Origin: Melampsora larici-populina 98AG31
Taxonomy: Eukaryota > Basidiomycota > Pucciniomycetes > Pucciniales > Melampsoraceae
Assembly: GCF_000204055.1 (NCBI RefSeq)
Contig: NW_006768792.1
Coordinates: 124,001-188,000 of the forward strand
Direction: 5' to 3'
Length of the DNA: 64,000 nucleotides
A model generated the notes under the pieces. It saw nothing but the letters and a program-made list of their open reading frames with translations, was not told the origin of the DNA and searched no databases. Shown in pieces: positions 47,380 through 58,300 of this stretch; positions within the stretch are counted from its first letter, which is position 1, and every line of letters starts with the position of its first letter. A program made the position numbers and the translations under genes.

Positions 47380-48525
47380 GGAGATTGAATGAAAAAGTGA
47401 CAGAATCAGAGTGAGTGGAGTTGAGCGAGTAAGACCAGGTTTGAAGGCTCTCTTTATAACTTTCGGAGATGTAGCTCTGGTGAATTTGAGGAATTCAGCC
47501 GCTGGTGAATCTTCTTCTCATGTAATAGCAACTGAGAATAAGCAGGTATCACTTCAGCCGCGCAATGTTAAAGATCGCCTTAGGACGAGCAGAGTAATCT
47601 TCAGTGGTCGAGGGTGTGACCTCATGATATAGTGCTTAGTCCAACATCGAGCTTTGCTATAGGCAGCTGAGAAGATACCAAGCGTCCATTATGCGCTTCA
47701 GACCTCCAACAGACATACCTTTCTTTGCAGTAATTCCTGCAAAGAATGGCAGTAACTGGCCTCATTTCTGTAGCGCTTTACCATAAAGCACTTGTGTTGA
47801 TACACAGGAGGGGTTAGTGTTGTATTGACTGTTAAGCTTGAATCAGTTGTTGAACACTTGGTTTATCTCCTATAAGATCAACGAAGAAATAACACGCCTA
47901 AAATAAACTCTTCCGAAAGTCAAGATGAGGGATGACGCACGAAAACGGAAGATCTTCCCCTGGCCGATGTTCCATCACTCATAGTTGCCTAAGCTCTTCC
48001 TTTACTTAAGGAGCATCTTGGAAAAAATCTTCCTACTTTTTTGAGCGTTCTTGAGTGGTTCAGACTGAGTGAAATATTGCCTGTTTGTAGGATAAGGATG
48101 CTGTAGCCAACTGAACGATACAGGAGGAAAAGGCGACTCAGCTTGGGATGCGCACACAACCTCGTGCAATGATTGCTTTGGGCTCAGCTAGAAACTGATC
48201 TTCGAAGAATCCACAGTTATTGACTTCGAGCAAATCCCACTCCGGTTCTTCTTATATATCATGACATACTCTAAGCTATGTACTGCAGTAATCCAAACAT
48301 GCCATTGAGCAATCCTGGTTAAGTCGAATTAGTCACCCCACCTCCGCATCAAGGCCACATCCTCATTGAGATTGTGGGGTGCATCGTATGATTTACACCT
48401 AGTCACGCTCTATGTCATCGAGAACCTCGCCTTTCATCCTACATACAAGCGAAGAAACGGAGCTTGTCATGATGTCAAATTGAGATTGATCGTTCTTCAG
48501 AAGCAAAACTTTTAACTCTCTCTAG
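47380..48525. other. Intergenic, no clear gene
   Basis: Short frames only. An ATG at 48413 opens a 23-codon frame that might be the first exon of the following gene (MSSRTSPFILHTSEETELV), but its junction to 48526 is not in phase. Confidence 0.4.
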
Positions 48526-49024
48526 CCTTGAATCACAAAACCGCATCGGAATCACTGCGTAAACGTCCACGAGGGGCCATTGAAACCCGTGCTTATTTGG
48601 TTATATCTTCAGGATTAGAAGGACATGGGTCAGGTAGATTTAGATACTACTACTAGCACAATTCTGATCATACCACCAAGCCTAAGGCTAAGCCTTCGAT
48701 CTTCTGTACTCTATATATCAGACAGGTATGCGCTTCAAGTCTTGAATAGTTCAGAAAGCATCCACAGTTGGTTAGATGATCAATTGAGGGAAATATGCGT
48801 CCTCGAAAAAGTAGTAAAGAGAAGGATCTCGCAAAAGGTAAACAGCTCAGATGACTGTAATGATCAGAGGAGAAAAGCTTACACATCGAATCGTCATGGC
48901 GACGTCACGATGGCTCCTTGTCCTATTCTCGTTCCTAAAAGCCCGCTCCTAGTGGCCAATTGTCATTTGCCAGGAGTTGAGTGAACTGCCAGATGCAAAA
49001 ATCCTACGACTCCAGGAAAGATTT
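48526..49024 (+). CDS. Unknown gene, three coherent exons (partial)
   Basis: Exons 48526-48633, 48722-48837 and 48974-49024 with clean GT-AG borders and matching phases (2-nt entry, phase 1, phase 0). The product reads ESLRKRPRGAIETRAYLVIS, then YALQVLNSSESIHSWLDDQL, EKVVKRRISQK and ELSELPDAKILRLQERF; it is helical and charged, with a basic patch at the front. No family recognised. The first exon and the end of the gene are not resolved; a possible next exon (TATGCAAATGATGTGCGAGT onward, 49133) encodes YANDVRVRIQQEWLL in one frame. Confidence 0.45.
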
Positions 49025-50336
49025 GTAAGGATTTCCAGAGTCTGATGATTCTCAGCATATATCAATAAGATAATCAACTATATGGTTCACTTGGCTTTGT
49101 TGCTAACTTGCTTGTATTTTTTGTCACATATGCAAATGATGTGCGAGTTCGTATACAACAGGAATGGCTTCTCTTTTCTTCTGCTTTGTAAAGGACATCT
49201 CTATCATCATTTTTTACTTCCAGATCGTGTGCAACTTCCATTCAATCATCTCTCAAAGCTGAAGCCTTGATTCTTTCAGTCCTCTCGCTCTGACCAGTTG
49301 ACCAGTAAGTATGTAAGTAAGAAATTCGCTGGAGTTGGAATTCTGGATTCAGCGTATCCTATCAAACAAGATCAAACATTGCTCGCCCACACATCTTATA
49401 TATTTTGTACACATTTAATATCCGGTGATATTCATCTCGCAATGAATACGCAGCAAATCACGAGATAAACCCGTTGAATGACTTGAAGGAAGAGCGGCAC
49501 GTCCCTAACTTAACGCCAAAGAGGTGGTATAAGGTCTAAGTCCCTCTCTCGACTACTCGCTCGTCCGAGAGGGACTTAGTTAAGTTAGGGCACGTCCGTA
49601 CTTTCTTATGGAGATGTTTTGTGAGATCGTGCGATGACGTTCATGTTTTTTTATCTTGTTCAAGCTAAGCATCGTCTGATATGTAAACCATGCAAAAGGG
49701 CCATATAACATACAAACGACTCTGACTCTCTCCGACTATCTCTGACAGTTGACTTGAATTATCGTGGGAGAGAAGCTGGAGCTGCTGGGGCTTGCTGGGG
49801 TGAATAAACTGTCATGTCATTCACCGCAAGAAGCGAAAACATCACGGAAGGAACTTTCCCTTTTCCATGCCTTGTTGTTGGGTATATAAGTCGTTCCCCT
49901 CCCCGGGCCCAGAGATAATCAAATGTAGACATGTAGTACTCATGATTTCTGCTATCTCTTCAAAACCAATCATCCAGGTAATGCCCTTCAGTAACGATCG
50001 GGCGTGAATGACGATGCCATCTCACGAAAATCTCATATGTGATGACAATCTAACCTTGTTGTTGACTCGTCTGACCCACATCTTGTTAATTTGTGTGTTT
50101 TGCGGAATTAGCTGTCCGATTACGCGTGAATCGTATTTTGAGGCTGTGAGGGCGAGAAGTCAGAATTGAACTCTAGCGAAGTCTAGGAGAGTGGCTACCC
50201 AGGCGCTTAGGAAGGTGAGCTCAACTCAGAAGGTTTTCAATCCCTCCGGCCAGGTTCACATCGGCGGCACAAAGGGTTTTCTACTTAACATTCTCGAGGA
50301 CCACATCTGCTTTATCAGTCTCGAATTTAGGAAGAC
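49025..50336. other. Intergenic upstream of tyrosinase
   Basis: No supported gene, apart from the possible exon near 49133. Contains the foldback element at 49498-49607. A TATATAAG at about 49882 and CT-rich DNA lie upstream of the tyrosinase start, but the distance to the ATG (450 bp) is large. Confidence 0.4.
49498..49607. mobile_element. Foldback element, family B
   Basis: Left arm GCACGTCCCTAACTTAA and AAGTCCCTCTC pair with right arm GAGAGGGACTTAGTTAAG and TTAGGGCACGTCC. Relatives sit at 13085-13165 (AAGTCCCTTGC..GCAAGGGACTTAG, then GGGGCACC) and 4553-4590 (GGGCACCCC..ACTTAACCAAGTCCC). A foldback MITE family marked by the phrase ACTTAACTAAGTCCC. Confidence 0.65.
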
Positions 50337-52165
50337 ATGAGACTTCGATGTGACCTATCTTTCGCCCTGATAAATCTTCTTGCAATTGTATATCCGACAT
50401 ATCAAGCCAGTCCGGGACGGCAATCTTGCAGCTCTATCCGGAAAAGATTGGAATGGAGAAGCTTGTCTCAAGAGGCCCGGATATCTTACATCAAAGCCGT
50501 GAAGTGTTTGGCGACCAAGCCTTCGCGTCTTGGTAAAAACTTTAATCTTCGTCGATACGATGATTTCCAATATGTGCACTCGAACTCGCAGGGTCAAATA
50601 CACTTTGTGGCCCAATTTCTGCCGTGTTAGTGACTGAATACACCTAGTAATCAATGATAAGGGATTGATCAAGAATTTGCTTCTTCGTAGGGCACCGACA
50701 GTTCATATATATTTACGAAAAGGAGTTGAATTCTTGTGGTTACTCTGGTGCTTTGCCACATTGGAACTGGGTTTTGGACGCAAAAAATGTCACCACTGCG
50801 CCAGTGTGGTCATCTGACTCAAAGGTGCGATGAAATTTCCTAGCTTTCCTTGATGATACGAAGCATCCTACCAATCAGACGCACATGTCTTTGTCACATT
50901 CAGGCGGGGTTTGGAGGCGATGGGACAGGTGATCATAACACCCAACTAGGCACACGTCAGTATCTTTGTCCAGAGACTCGATCTTAAAGTATCTAGCTTC
51001 CTAACTCATGTGTCTGGACCTTAGCTGGGGGAAGGGTCATGGATGGCGCCTTCAAGAATTTTGAACTTCGGCACCCCGTCAAGCATTTCCTCGAAAGACT
51101 ATGGACAATTTACTTGGATTCATCTGTCAAGTGGGTCCGATTGAAACCAACTCGTACATACACCGATCGCTCCGAATTGACTAGCTGACGCGCCTGCATT
51201 ACAGTGGTTCTATCTTTGGAAGCCAATACTTGTTAGTGCACATCATCCTTGTCCACCACCACATCGTCAATAGATATATTATAACCCGGCCTACTCACCT
51301 CTGATTTTCCTCAAAGCGACGAGACTGCTATCCAAACTATTTTGCGATTTAGAAATTTTAGCTCCTTTTGGGTTTCAATCGAAGTGAGTCACTCTAGGAG
51401 ATTCTACTCAAACCACCAAGGTTTGAAAAACCAAATGGAACTCATTGTGATACAAACATTTGTAGGGCGAAAATCCCAATGTCATAGAAAACGCAAGCCC
51501 TGGACCTCATGCTATGGTTCACGCACTAGTCGGCGGAGTTCGTTTCTTCAGCCTGCCGAAATGTTATTTCTTTTTTCTGATTCTGGGACTAAATCACAAA
51601 CGTCCGAAACATAGGAATTTTCCTCCCCAGCATATTCAGCAAATGACGTCAGGAATACTTTCTTTGAATTCATTTCCAATCATTCGGGGTCACCATCGCT
51701 GAATTTTCCGAAACCGTATCTCCATCATCTTGCATTCACAGCCGTGAGCGTTTCCTTGATTCTTTGGTGGCACAGACGAAAATCGACTCACAATACCAAC
51801 TTACGATAAATCTGACAGGATCTTCTTTTTGCATCACGCCAATATTGACTGGATCTGGTCGACTTGGCAAAAGTCTCGTCAGAAACAATTGCTGGCGTAT
51901 GGCGGAAATGTAATACAGAGTCTCTCCTCGCTGTGTCCTTTTTCCGTATGGTTCTACCCGGATCGCATAGGATGTTGACACCTTTGATTTTTGATTGAAT
52001 CAGAGGATACAAGGGGAGACCAACAACGACGCTACCCTGGACGACGAGATGGAATTCCTTGGTCTCGATGGCTCGAATCCAACTGTCAGAGACGTTATGG
52101 ATACCTCGAAGTTCCCGTATTGCTATACATGTTTGTGGTCTCCGAGATTTCTCATGAACCCCTAA
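50337..52165 (+). CDS. Secreted tyrosinase (type-3 copper oxidase)
   Basis: Ten exons: 50337-50625, 50691-50824, 50904-50955, 51025-51130, 51205-51231, 51317-51383, 51466-51537, 51631-51647, 51819-51909, 52004-52165; every phase matches, giving 338 residues. Residues 1-24 (MRLRCDLSFALINLLAIVYP..) are a signal peptide. Copper site A: VH..IHFVAQFLPWHRQF (three His). Site B: PHAMVHALVGG and FFLHHANIDWIWSTWQ. The C-terminus DATLDDEMEFLGLDG..TVRDVMDTS..YCYTC is typical of short fungal secreted tyrosinases. They oxidise mono- and diphenols to quinones. Two micro-exons (27 and 17 nt) are required. The family's S-x-N-D-P before FFLHH is not present in the read frame, although YSAND appears in another frame of exon 8. 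It may act at the cell wall or host interface. Confidence 0.85.
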
Positions 52166-53519
52166 ACCAGGATGCTTATGCAGTTGATGTTTTCGTTCTA
52201 TGGGGTTTATGTGACAGATTGATTCCTCAACTCTCGCCAGTCATTGGGGAGCAACAGAAGATATATGCTGATACATCATTATAAATACCACTGTGATCAA
52301 TTGAAATTGGGCACTTGAATTAATTTGATCAGCTGTACACTCAAGACCAACTTCCGCCATTCTTTAGTAACTTATGAAAATATCCAATGGTTGTAACATG
52401 CCAGATTAAATCCATCACCATAAGTCTTGACCTAATCCTGTCAGATGCAATTCAAGGTATGCCTCAATGATTTTTTGAAACATTAATATTCTTAAATCGG
52501 GATTCACCCCTCCAGAATCACTGTACCCTGTCATGACAGCAGGGCTTCAGGATTATGGGTAAGTGCATATTAAGAGCTCTCTGCTTCCCACTTACAACTC
52601 ACCCAAGTGCAGCCATGAATAGTATTAGTGTTGAACAATGGGGCTTGAACCTTTCTATTGAGCCCACTATTCATAGCTTTTCCTTCCCACTATTTCTTCC
52701 TTGCTGCCCAATTGTGTGGGATTTTCTTTTACTGATCAACCCATAAGCCCACACCCAATGAGACATTTTGAAAGCATCAATCACCACCAGTGGATAGATT
52801 TTTGGGTTATGATACATGCCATTTCCCCTATGACACCTATTCATGAAGTCCCTTTTTCAAGCAAAATCTCAATGAAAGCATTGGCAAATGAGGCAAAAAG
52901 CATTTGGCTCTTCAAATGCACCAATTGCTGAAGGCGGTGTAACTCTTCCTTGCTATGAGATTTAGTCATCATGTCAAAAAACATCTTAGTCATTCTGCAT
53001 GGCACTTTTGCATATTCTCATTTGACCATTTTTACGTCCTCCTGCCCCAATTGAGTCTCCTATATACATTTGATTAGCTTCTGCTTATCAAAAGGCAAAA
53101 AGCATGATATACACTGCCAGCGTTAAAGAGGTTCCCAGATGGGAAGGTGGGTCCTAGGGGCCAGCTTCCCCTTCTGCTACTGTTGGACAGCTTGTTACAG
53201 GAGTTAGATTTCACTAAAGAGATGTACACCACGGGGCAACTTTGAACTGGGACCACGTGAAATGTAAGTTGGGTATGATCACGCCGAGTGGTTGTGTAGA
53301 GCAGGTGAAAGCAGCGTGAGTGCGGCTACGTGGCCCTCACCCAAGCTTCTCACCCATTCTACACATGAGCTTGCTGTGAGCAGCAAGCTCACATTATGCC
53401 AATGTGATGCACCAGCCTATCAGCGGGTGAGCTGATGCATGTGAGCTTGGCCTATCAGCCAGGTGCTCAGCATGTGAGCTGGGATGTTCAGCACAACCTC
53501 CCATCCATCAGCACACACT
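52166..53519. other. Intergenic, no gene seen
   Basis: AT-rich with no supported frame. 53330-53480 is unusual for many short inverted and direct repeats built on GTGAGC/GCTCAC and CAGC.TG. Confidence 0.5.
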
Positions 53520-53539
53520 CAATCTTTTTGAAACAATAC

Positions 53540-53620
53540 AAAAGGTACGAACTTAACCGGGTTTGAACCCAGGAACCGTACTCAGCCCGGCCCTGAGCCC
53601 CCCACACTCGGGTACTGGCC
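53540..53620 (-). repeat. tRNA-like sequence, possible SINE head
   Basis: On minus, an A-box-like ACCCGAGTGTGG is followed about 40 bp later by a B-box-like GGGTTCAAACCCGG and a 3' end GTTCGTACC running into TTTTGTATTG. The T-arm pairs well, but a full cloverleaf does not fold, so it looks like a tRNA-derived repeat rather than a working tRNA gene. Confidence 0.4.
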
Positions 53621-53689
53621 TTATATGTATAGATGACTTTAAAAAAATCAAAAATTGAGACATCAACCCTTTTCACCCGACTTCAACTA

Positions 53690-54503
53690 AAATTAAATAA
53701 CTTCAACACCACTACACTCGACTCTTTAACAAAGTAAGTCCTTTTTTTCTCTTATCTTTTGCTTCTTTTCCTTGTAACTAATAACTCACCCACTAAAAGA
53801 AATCTTCTTTTGCTCTTATTCTAACTAGGATACTCGTGCTATCAGCTTGAATCAATCCCTTTTCCTGTGAGCCTGGTTTGTCTTCTAGTTTTCATTATTT
53901 GGTTTTTTAGAAAGTATTTTGAAGTATCTTCTTGTTTCTTTCCCGTTCATCCTGATAGCTTCTACTGATTGATTTCATTCTTCTCCCTCTTTTGGGTTGT
54001 TCTCAAAGTCACAGTTCAATTCGATCTCGATTCCCAATGTGTAAGTCATTTCTGTTTCCTTCTTTCATCTGTCTTCTCCTTCCTAATGGGTTTCACATAC
54101 TAACTAATCTTCTATTCTTGTTGACTCATCTACCTCTTAGCTTCTTTACTCTAGACTCCTCTCAACCAAATGTTGATGTAATTCTTAAATTCGATTTTTC
54201 TAGTTGCAGGTATTTTTCTTTCTTTTTTCTTCTTCTAATTTTTCTCATCCACCAAACAACTTCCCATATTTTTTTCCTATGTAGTATCACTAGGTTTCTT
54301 AGCCTTCTTCCCACCCAAATCGATCCCTTTCCTTCTCACTCCAAGTAAGGTTCTTCTCTCTCTCTTATCAATCTTCCCTTCTTTCAGTCTAACAAGCGTT
54401 CACCACCTTTTATTTCTCCCCTTCTTTGATACCTTTTCACTTCTAAGTTGTTTTAAATTGACCTAATTATCCGCTGTTTAATACACCAACTGACATCAAC
54501 TAG
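53690..54503 (+). other. Pyrimidine-rich, intron-dense, apparently noncoding stretch
   Basis: Strongly C/T-rich on plus, with ordered splice-like sites. Donors at 53734 (AAA|GTAAGT), 53867, 54041 (GT|GTAAGT), 54210, 54345 (CAA|GTAAGG) and 54503 (CTA|GTAAGT). Acceptors end at 53828 (CTAACTAG), 54008, 54140 and 54284. The implied exons are 38, 32, 69 and 60 nt, the introns 75-142 bp. Joined exons contain stops in all frames, so this looks like a spliced noncoding leader or RNA. A TATA-like TTATATGTATAG lies at about 53620. Confidence 0.35.
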
Positions 54504-55900
54504 TAAGTCGTCCTAATTCTCTGTTGTTATTTTTTGGATTTCTTTGACTCATTCATTCATTTTAGTTGATTCTCTTAGCTGCTGATTCTAGCTTGGGTGT
54601 TAGTATATCCTGTTTTTCTTTTTCTTTTTTGATTTTTTTCTTCTCTTTGTTTTGTAATTGATCCGATTGTCAAATTTAAAATTTATGTAATATAACTAAG
54701 AAATCCTTCATAAAGAAATTGAATTAACTTGATGAGAACCCAGAAGACGCGCTAACTAAGTTATCCTTGACACGCTGCCCCTCATTTGTCTAGAACAGCC
54801 TGAACCCAGCATAAGTGTAAAGGAGAGATCTCGAGTATAAAAAGAGAGTTGTTGAGAGGTTTTGATTTCCACGCTGTTCATTGAGTGAGCCACCTCACCT
54901 TGTTATGATGTGAGATGACTCACAATATGACACGACTCACCCGCTCATCAGGTGAGTTATCATGTTGTAGCAAGGTGATCAGATTGGGTGAAGGCCAGAC
55001 TGGCTGGCACATGTAACTCATGTCGGGTATGACAATGTAGACAGCACGTATTTCAATGGCAGAGTCAAATCTCACGTGAGTGTCACGTGCCATCAGCCCC
55101 GTGGTGTAGTTATAACTTGTATTACATCACTTATAGATTGATCTCTCATCCAAAAATCTTGTTGACAAAAAAGACTGCCTGATATTAGCCTTTGTTCACT
55201 TCAACTAAGAGCTCCCCTCATGAACCTGATCTTAACATATTGTCAGATCTTTAGAAACTGGGAATCAAGGAAACATAACTACACCAACCTCAAATCAAAA
55301 AGGAGAAGAAGATTAAATTTACAACTTTGAATTAGAATTGAATTAGATTAAGAGTTTGAATCAGAGTTTGCATTTGAACAGAACTGAAACTGTACCAATG
55401 TATTGAACCACAATCTGAAATTCAAACCAACCTTCCTTTTTTGAATTGATCAAATTGATACACTTTGAACCTTCTGTTTTACACCAAACCACCACCACAT
55501 GACCTACGTACAGTGCCCCGGATGTTGAAGAGGCTGATTCAGATTCAGAACCAACCACCCCATTTGTCCGTGCAAGTCACTCAATCACTGATCTGGAACC
55601 AACTACACCTACTGAAACACTATTGAATATGGAGGACATCATTATTGTAGAAGACTTGGGTAGCGGCATATACTCATGAATTCAACATGCACACCACATC
55701 CACTGGATGGAAGGTTCCAACGTTGACCAGTCACTACAAACAAGGCCTAAAGAAATAAATCAGAGTTGCTATGGTTATGGCTCAATATGAATTCATTAGC
55801 TTAGGAAAAATCACTAATTTGGCCATTAAGATCAATAGCAAGTCACATGGAACATCCAACATGGCTACTACTTTTCACATCCCCACTATCGCAAATTTGA
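54504..55900. other. No gene; start of decayed Ty3 sequence
   Basis: 54870-55095 contains repeated GTGAGT/ACTCAC-type short palindromes. From about 55490 the sequence may be decayed gag of the Ty3 element, but no frame remains open. Confidence 0.4.
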
Positions 55901-55944
55901 TGGACATTTCTACCAGTTTTGTCTGACTCTCTGAAAACAAAAGA

Positions 55945-58080
55945 GCCAAGAGGTTGTGTACAGGATCTTGTTTTATTTGCCATGTTCAAGGCCATCTTTC
56001 TAGAGACTGTCCCAATAAGACAAAAGATGGTAATGGGAAGAGCCAAGCTACAGGTTTCATCAATTACAAATTTTTTTTTGCTGAGTTTGAAGCAAAATGA
56101 GTGGCTATGGGTGTAAAGGAGTCATCTCAATTCAATCAACAAGAGAGTGGTAGTAAGTCTGATTTGTCAAAGAATGGCATAGCTCAGGACTGATGGTTGT
56201 GCCTATCCTGAGCCAACAGAGGGATTTGGTGGACATTCAATTAGGTGCTAGTAGTATGATGCCTTGCAATGCAGAAGAACCTTGTCTGTTTTTGCATACT
56301 ACACTTTCCATGTCCCAATGTTCCTGCACCACACCAAACACTCCTCCAAATCCCACCCTTCTCCTAGTTGATTCTTGTGCTACACACAATGTGTTGAGTG
56401 AGTTGTTAGTATGTGCATCAGGACTTCTACCATTTTCTGAACGCACTACAAGGTTGGTCACCGGATTCAATGGCTCTGGAAGCCATGCATCTTATGAAAC
56501 GGACCTTCACATCAAGAACAAGATATCACCTACCAGATTTATCATTGCTAAGCTCAGAGATTCTTACAGCAGTATTCTAGGAATCCCCTGGATTAAAGAA
56601 CACTCTCACCTACTCAACTGGAAGTCTGGCAGCATACAAAACTTTGATCATTGCATTGCAACCATATTTGTGGTTTTGTCTTGCCCAAAAACACCCTTAC
56701 AGGACCTTGGAATGGACCCCGTAAGTGACACTAGGTTATTTGACAAGGAGATGTGTACCAGGAATGTTACATCAGCATCCACACGTTGTGAGTGTGCTCT
56801 AGATTATTTGTCTCAATTTGTTGAAGCTGCTGGCAAGCACATGTTACATCTTAAATCACAGAATACCAACATCTCCATCATTGACATAACTTTTACTCAT
56901 GGATCACACACCTCAGATAATATTGCAGCTGCACCATCAGCTTTGTCCAATCCACCAAATTCCCTCAAGGATCTTGACAAGAAGCTAAAGGGGCAGTCTA
57001 GGAAATGTGACAAGTGGGCTTGTTACATTCATGAAACAAATATGCCCGTGCAATGTGAGTTCAACCTGGTCATTCCTTTCCAACTCTAGAAACAGCTATT
57101 GAGCCCTTGTTTCCTTTGAATTCAAGTGATCAGGAAAAGGATTCGCCCATGGACAAAATCAGGACACCATTGAACAACATTGCAGCTGTAAGGCAAGCTT
57201 TGTCCAATCCGCCACTGTCCCCAAATGGATCTCAAGGAGAAGCCTAAGGGGCATATTAGGAACTGTGACAAGGGATCCTGTAATCCCTGTGATGCAACTA
57301 AGCCCCACAATGTGAGTTCAAGAATTTCATTTTCCATCCTTCAATTGAAGCAGCTGGCCAGTGTACATCGACTCTGAGTACCAAACAGGCCTACATTGAC
57401 CCAGCAAAAACATTTTGGTCCACTTCTGCACCATTAGCAGCGGATTTGAAACTGAAAGAACCGGTTAATTCAATTGAGGAATTGGTTCTGGCTTATTACC
57501 ATTGACAATTACATATGTTTAGAAAATCCAACTCCCAATGGCTACCTCCAAGGCAAAAGTATGATTTTAGAGAGGATCTAGTACCAGGATCACAGCCCCA
57601 TCCCAATTTATCCTGCTGAAAACAATGTCCTTCCAAAAATGATCAATGAGAGTCTTGCACATGGTACCATACATTGAGCAACTTCACCTTGGGTTGCCCC
57701 CGCTCTCTTTACCAGTAAGAAAGATGGTAGCCTCAGGCCTTGCTTTGATTATATAAAGCTAAATTCTTTGACTATCAAAAATAATATCCACTTCCATTGA
57801 CAATGGAATAGGTTGATAGTCTTTTAGACATTGGAAAGTTCACTAAGTTGGACCTCTGTAATGCTTATAGTAATTTTTGCGTTGCTGAAGGCAACAAAGA
57901 TGAACTAGTGTTCATATGGGTTCAAGGAAAATTTGACCCTCTGAAAATGCCCTTTGGCCCCTCTGGGGCCCCAGAGTATTTCCAGTATCTTATGCAGGAT
58001 ATCCTGTTGGGGAGGATTGGAAAAGACATTGCCACATATTTCCACATATTTAAATGATGTTCCCAGCCTAGGCCACTTTC
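55945..58080 (+). pseudogene. Ty3-type retrotransposon remnant (gag end, protease, RT)
   Basis: In order: a CCHC knuckle CFICHVQGHLSRDC (55969-56010); an open frame 56193-57089 with the retropepsin-like LLVDSCATHNVLSE, in which the catalytic D-S/T-G is D-S-C; then RT fragments [20 protein letters not shown] (about 57695-57755) and MPFGPSGAPEYFQYLMQDIL (57946-58005). RT is broken by stops. At the polymerase box the sequence reads Y-L-N-D in one frame and is disrupted by a short local duplication (58030-58055). No integrase or LTRs were found. This is a clearly dead fragment of a Ty3 element. Confidence 0.8.
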
Positions 58081-58300
58081 CCACCTGGAAACCTATTTAA
58101 TGCTGGCAGTGATATGCTTGTCAAATGGCTTTGTACCTAATGCTTCAATATATGCACTTGAAAACCATATGCTTGCACATACACCAAGCTTTGTATAATG
58201 GCCTTCATCCTTGATCAGAATGGTCTTAGGTTCATTGAAAACGCCAACCATCAAGTGTGGAGTGAATATCCTCTATTGGAAAGAAAATCCTAGGGCCCAT

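Noticed and set aside
51700..51740. LHH-like motif at the end of an alternative frame of the tyrosinase gene
   Set aside because: It looked like copper site B, but the true site (FFLHHANIDWIW) lies in exon 9 at 51819 and matches in phase.
51736..52012. Minus-strand frames over the tyrosinase 3' part
   Set aside because: They are antisense shadows of exons 9 and 10, which carry the copper-site and C-terminal motifs on plus.
53540..53620. A functional tRNA gene on minus
   Set aside because: The T-arm and B box are good, but the acceptor stem does not pair and the anticodon arm is not convincing. Kept only as a tRNA-like repeat.
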